Made by a program: the position numbers and the translations under genes. A stretch of DNA of 64,000 nt from Quercus robur (lineage: Eukaryota; Streptophyta; Magnoliopsida; Fagales; Fagaceae). Shown here piece after piece: positions 60,131-64,000 of the stretch (the first letter of the stretch is position 1; every line of letters starts with the position of its first letter). The stretch spans positions 20,591,357-20,655,356 of the forward strand of contig NC_065545.1 of the NCBI RefSeq assembly GCF_932294415.1, given 5' to 3'. A model generated the notes under the pieces. It was not told the origin of the DNA, searched no databases, and saw only the letters and a list, made by a program, of their open reading frames with translations.

Positions 60131-60375
60131 GATAGAGAAGATGGCGGTGATAGGTGGTTGTGATTGTTGTTTATTGTTTATTGTAGTGGATATATTATTT
60201 TATTGTAGTAGATATATTATTTTATTGTGATTTATATTATTTTATTGTATTGAAAGCTAAAATAGATCCACTGTTGAAAGATGTTTTATAAAGTGAGTAG
60301 GTAAAATAGATAAAATAACCTTTTATGGTGCTAAATAAATATATTTTTAATTCCATTGATGTGAATGCTCTCGAT
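60131..60375. repeat. Right end of an element related to A-C
   Basis: After the L1-E tail come 'agatggcggtgataggtggt', repeated tattttattgta units (60185-60250) and an end gtgaatgctct (to about 60375). This resembles 53885-54000 upstream of L1-E, so the locus held two copies of this right end before the L1 came in. Confidence 0.5.
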
Positions 60376-61118
60376 GAGAAACATTATACGGCTAAATATG
60401 TGAATAGTTTATGGGTACTTGTGTGTTGACGTTCTCAAAAAAGTGTACTTATATTGGTATAAAATATTAATAAATAATATTAAGTTTGTATAAGATGTAA
60501 ATAAATAATTTCAACCAAAAATGCTAGACACAAGTTTTATGTGCAATTATTTGATTTTGTTGGATATAATAATTTACACTTCACTATCTACCACTGTTTA
60601 GTTATGTATATAAAAACTTTAAATATCTGAATCTAAATATTTATTTTGAATTATGATAAAGGTGAGTAAGAGAGCTAAATTTTTTTTGTCATATTTAGCT
60701 TGACCTCCCATAAATTTTTTTTTTTTTTTTTTTTTTTTAAATCCTAGCTCCGCCTACCTAAGTCATGTCCTTTAAAAAAATATTTTTAAAATAAACTAGA
60801 AAACTTAAAAAATATACACTTGTAATTTGCAATTGCAGCCATCCTTTATTTACGTTTTTTTAATGAATCGTATTAGGGACATGATTTTTTTTATTTACAA
60901 TTTTATGAGTTTTTTTTTTTTTTTTGGATAAATACTGAGGTTGCAAGTTGTTATTAAGAAAATTCGATTAGCTTCACTTTATAAGACACTAATCATAAAC
61001 TTATTGATTATTTGTTTATAAGTTGTGAAAAAAAAAATTTGTCAATAAACTTATTGATTATTTATTTATAATCATGTATTAATTTATCTTTCTTTTTTCT
61101 TTTTGTTATCATATGCAG
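60376..61118. other. Intron-like sequence before phytocyanin exon 2
   Basis: AT-rich with T-runs (60717-60740, 60910-60924) and a 'aataaacttattgattattt' type short direct repeat (about 61000 and 61045). A consensus-like acceptor tatgcag ends at 61118. Confidence 0.5.
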
Positions 61119-61426
61119 TTTTTGAATACAACAATCTAAACCACAATGTGTTACGAGTGAGTCACCAAGATTTCATGTCATGCAACACTTCATCCCCAAT
61201 AGAAGCCTATTCTTCATGTTTGGACTTAATCCCCCTCGATAGGTCCGGTGACTTCTACTACATTTGCAGCTTCAATGACCACTGTCAAGCCGGACAGAAG
61301 GTTAAAATCAAGGTCACCCCAATTTCATCAATTCCAAACACAATCTCAAGCTCAACTCCTTCTGTGCCATCACCACCTTCTACTGTGATTATTGGTTTCT
61401 TTTCCACCATAAAAGCAATGCTCTAG
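61119..61426 (+). CDS. Phytocyanin exon 2 (second locus), open
   Basis: It begins after an AG acceptor in phase 1 and ends at TAG 61424-61426. It encodes 'FEYNNLNHNVLRVSHQDF', '[18 protein letters not shown]', 'GDFYYICSFNDHCQAGQKVK', a short Ser/Pro-rich stretch and a weakly hydrophobic end. All four type-1 copper positions are present: His of NHNV, then Cys, His and Gln, unlike the minus-strand gene at 38539-41623. Its exon 1 is most probably 51241-51473, 9.6 kb upstream, which is damaged; the locus is therefore probably a pseudogene, although this exon alone is clean. Confidence 0.75.
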
Positions 61427-61615
61427 CTAGCATTTTAAACAAGCCATGGATGCTTGTGTTTGCTCTTGCATTTTATGTCGGTGTTGTTTTAATATTGTTT
61501 AATGTCTTTTGATTGATTTATTCATGGTTATCATGAGCATGAATTTTTGTTAGAAAAGTTCTATAGTAATACTTTGTGTGTTTTTGACATAATTATTGAT
61601 CGTACTCAATGCATA

Positions 61616-61621
61616 AATAAA
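61616..61621 (+). terminator. Candidate polyadenylation signal
   Basis: AATAAA lies 190 bp after the exon-2 stop of the second phytocyanin locus. Confidence 0.5.
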
Positions 61622-64000
61622 GCTCTTGATTCAATGTGATTTGAAAGATGCAAAACCCATTATGTGTCACTTTAGACATAAGGCACTTGGCATTGTACTA
61701 GATTCCCATCTCTTGTGCTTTCAAGATAATGGCTTCCCCCGTCCCTTAATTCTTTTTTACTTCACTATCATGATTATTTTCTTAATTTTTATTAAAAAAA
61801 GCTTTTATTTTCTTAATTTAACTATTGAAAACTAAATGGATGATTCTTTAAGATTAAATTCCTTTCTCCTCTTAAAACAAATAATAGTAGGAGATGTGAA
61901 ATTCGAACAACGTATATAAGGCATCACAAAAAAAAGTCATTACCAAATACCAATAACTAGACTATATGCGGAATGTTGCTCTTGTAGTTTGACATGGACT
62001 TTTGACGGGCTGATTCCCCATCTCTTAGAGGGAAAACCATCAGCTTATTAGAGTTACATTAGCCCAAGCCCACATGTGGCGGGATCACACTCGATATATA
62101 CAATTCTCTGTGTGTGTTTGGTTGGGGGGCGGGGAATCACAAGCATTACTTGTATGTTTGTTACCAAAAACTGTTTTGAATCTTTTGATGCATTCTGAAA
62201 AGTGGGAATATGTAGCATTTAACGTCTATTTAACATATGATTAGAAACAAAGTTTATTATGTTGAATCATGTTGTGTGATATAATCTTTCTTGTGATCAG
62301 AAAGTTATTATTCTTCTCTATTCAAGTTCTACAACTTAATAACTTTATTTTCTGGTAGGCCACCTAGAGTTTTTACAAGACTTGAATCACAAGACTTCTA
62401 TCATCACTCATTTATAACAAGAATAGCACAAAATCTAAACCTTCACATATCTTCATACACATAACTCAAGCATAATTATACAACCATTAACATTTTCATC
62501 ACTTGCACTTCACTAATTAAGTTGGAAGGCTCACACAAATATTTTGAGAGTTATAAATTCCTAGATAGCTTAATCAAGACGAAATGATGAACACATAAAG
62601 GGAATTAAAAATCTAGATGACAACATGAATATTTTTTTACTATGAAAAAATTGCAAAATTGTCTTTTCCAAACTTTATTTTTTATTTTTTATTTTATAAA
62701 TTGTCTTTTTCCAAACTTACATTGGAAACATGCTTGGTGAATTTAATGAATTATATAATCAGCATGACATGTTTTTGTTCAATATCAATTATCTCTGTTG
62801 AATTCATTCACATTGAGAACTTAACTAGGTGTTATTTTTTTAAGGCAAAGGTAGAAATACGTTGTGGCTTGAATCTAAAAATCATAGTATTAAATAAATT
62901 CCTTAGATGAATGCATAACCAAATTAAATAACCCAATGGTTTCAAAAAAAAAAAATTAAATAACCCAATTATATGTATATATTACAAACGTTTGCTAAAT
63001 GGGGATGTGATGACTTTTATTAAGTGTTCATATCACTATATAGTATACAAATAATTTGTGGGTTTCCATTTATATATAATGGACTCCTTATTTTTCTCTT
63101 CTAATTTACTTAATTCACATTTGTAGTTAAAAGAAAAAATGAAAATACGGGACAGCACACATAACATAATTCCGTGTCCCATTACCAGCGTGGGATCACT
63201 AGCAAAATTTAGTATTTAATAATAAAAAAAAGGTATTTGATGTTAAAAGATTTTATATCACATGATAATATCAAAATGGAAATGAGCCAAATTGGCAAAA
63301 ACCTTGGTTAAATGGTAATGAGTTGCACCTGGGAACCGTGGCGGTTTCAGAATTTTTTTTAGGGGGGTCAATAGTGTTGAAGCTAGAAATTTATTGTCGC
63401 AGGAGTAAAACATAAAATGATTATTATTTTTTGTATATTCAACTTTCATATTATATAAAATAATTTAAAATAGTATTCTAAATACAATTTAGTAGACAAA
63501 TTTTATTGTACAATAGCCTAAAAAATTATTAATAGTTTAAAGATTGTTAAGACAACAATCATTGAATACATAAATAAATATAATTAAATAACTAATTAAA
63601 CATTTTTGTCAAATTAATAATAATTTATTATATTTATATGTACTAACAATTAAAAAAATGATAAAGAACAATAGTAACACACATAAGATTTGGTCTAGGA
63701 GTAAATGTGAAACTAAGAAAAATAAATAGTAATTGATATAAGTTTTTTTTTTTTTTTTTTTTTAAGCATATGACTTTTTAATCATACACGTGGTCATTCT
63801 CTTGGAATTGGAGTAAGCACTAAAAACTTCTTGAACCTGGAAATCTATAAAACACTTATCAACCTACTTGATTAGATAGAAAGAAAACATACAAGGGAGA
63901 AAAAGTGATAAAGAGAATGAGGAAAAAAATCACAGATATAGATACAAATAGGTTTGTTGTAGAGGTGGTGTAATTTTATTTTTTTAATTGCTAAAAGTAG
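61622..64000. other. Intergenic to the window end
   Basis: AT-rich with no supported gene. At about 63340-63370 the string gtggcggtttcagaattttt followed by agggggg resembles the end of the gggcggagc-type hAT element at 42468, and may be the start of a related element running out of the window. T-run at 63746-63764. Confidence 0.45.

Noticed and set aside
1..64000. tRNA, rRNA or organelle-derived genes
   Set aside because: Reading both strands I saw no cloverleaf, rRNA core or plastid gene signature; a covariance-model scan would be the decisive test.

Overview
The window looks like nuclear DNA of a dicot, probably a woody one. It is AT-rich with many poly-A/T tracts, has short plant-type exons with GT-AG introns, and is dominated by plant L1-type LINEs that carry a CCHC ORF1 and, in three of the five, a C-terminal RNase H. 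Assignment to a Fagales-like tree is a guess from the general look of the repeats. There is no sign of operons, plasmids or a prokaryotic origin.

Only two loci look like intact protein genes. One is a two-exon patatin-like phospholipase of the pPLA-III type on the minus strand (31650-33244). The other is a two-exon phytocyanin/early-nodulin-like gene on the minus strand (38539-41623). The rest of the coding signal is broken: a second phytocyanin locus on the plus strand whose exons lie 9.6 kb apart around an L1 (51241-61426), a lone phytocyanin exon-2 relic (43328-43611), a FAR1-domain fragment (45505-45876), the last exons of a PP2C phosphatase with a 7-bp frameshifting insertion (47737-48499), and one histone-deacetylase-like exon (42064-42173).

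Region by region: 1-7971 is an L1 relic split by a gag-only Copia element with two LTRs. 8337-9124 is a foldback element with a 334-bp tandem duplication. 11119-17208 is an L1 copy of about 6 kb between 17-bp target-site duplications (TSDs), inserted into the edge of a TIR element. 19304-20094 is a solo LTR. 20188-25111 holds small foldback elements, a minisatellite-bearing element and tiny poly-T insertions. 25984-30670 holds two neighbouring L1s, the second an internally deleted 2.4-kb copy with an intact TSD. 31650-43611 holds the patatin gene and the phytocyanin neighbourhood. 44150-49500 holds gene relics, an L1 tail and a second solo LTR. 50002-60375 holds two further TIR-like elements, a nested MITE and another L1 copy of about 6 kb. 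The end of the window is intergenic.

The most unusual recurring signal is a set of five 'micro-retroposons': a poly-A/T tract with only about 8-32 bp of extra sequence, each bounded by an 11-18 bp direct repeat. One sits exactly on the splice donor of the patatin gene. It duplicates the donor so that the downstream copy would add 13 in-frame codons. I found no convincing new multi-gene system. The points most worth following up are these micro-insertions, the gag-only Copia element and the phytocyanin cluster.
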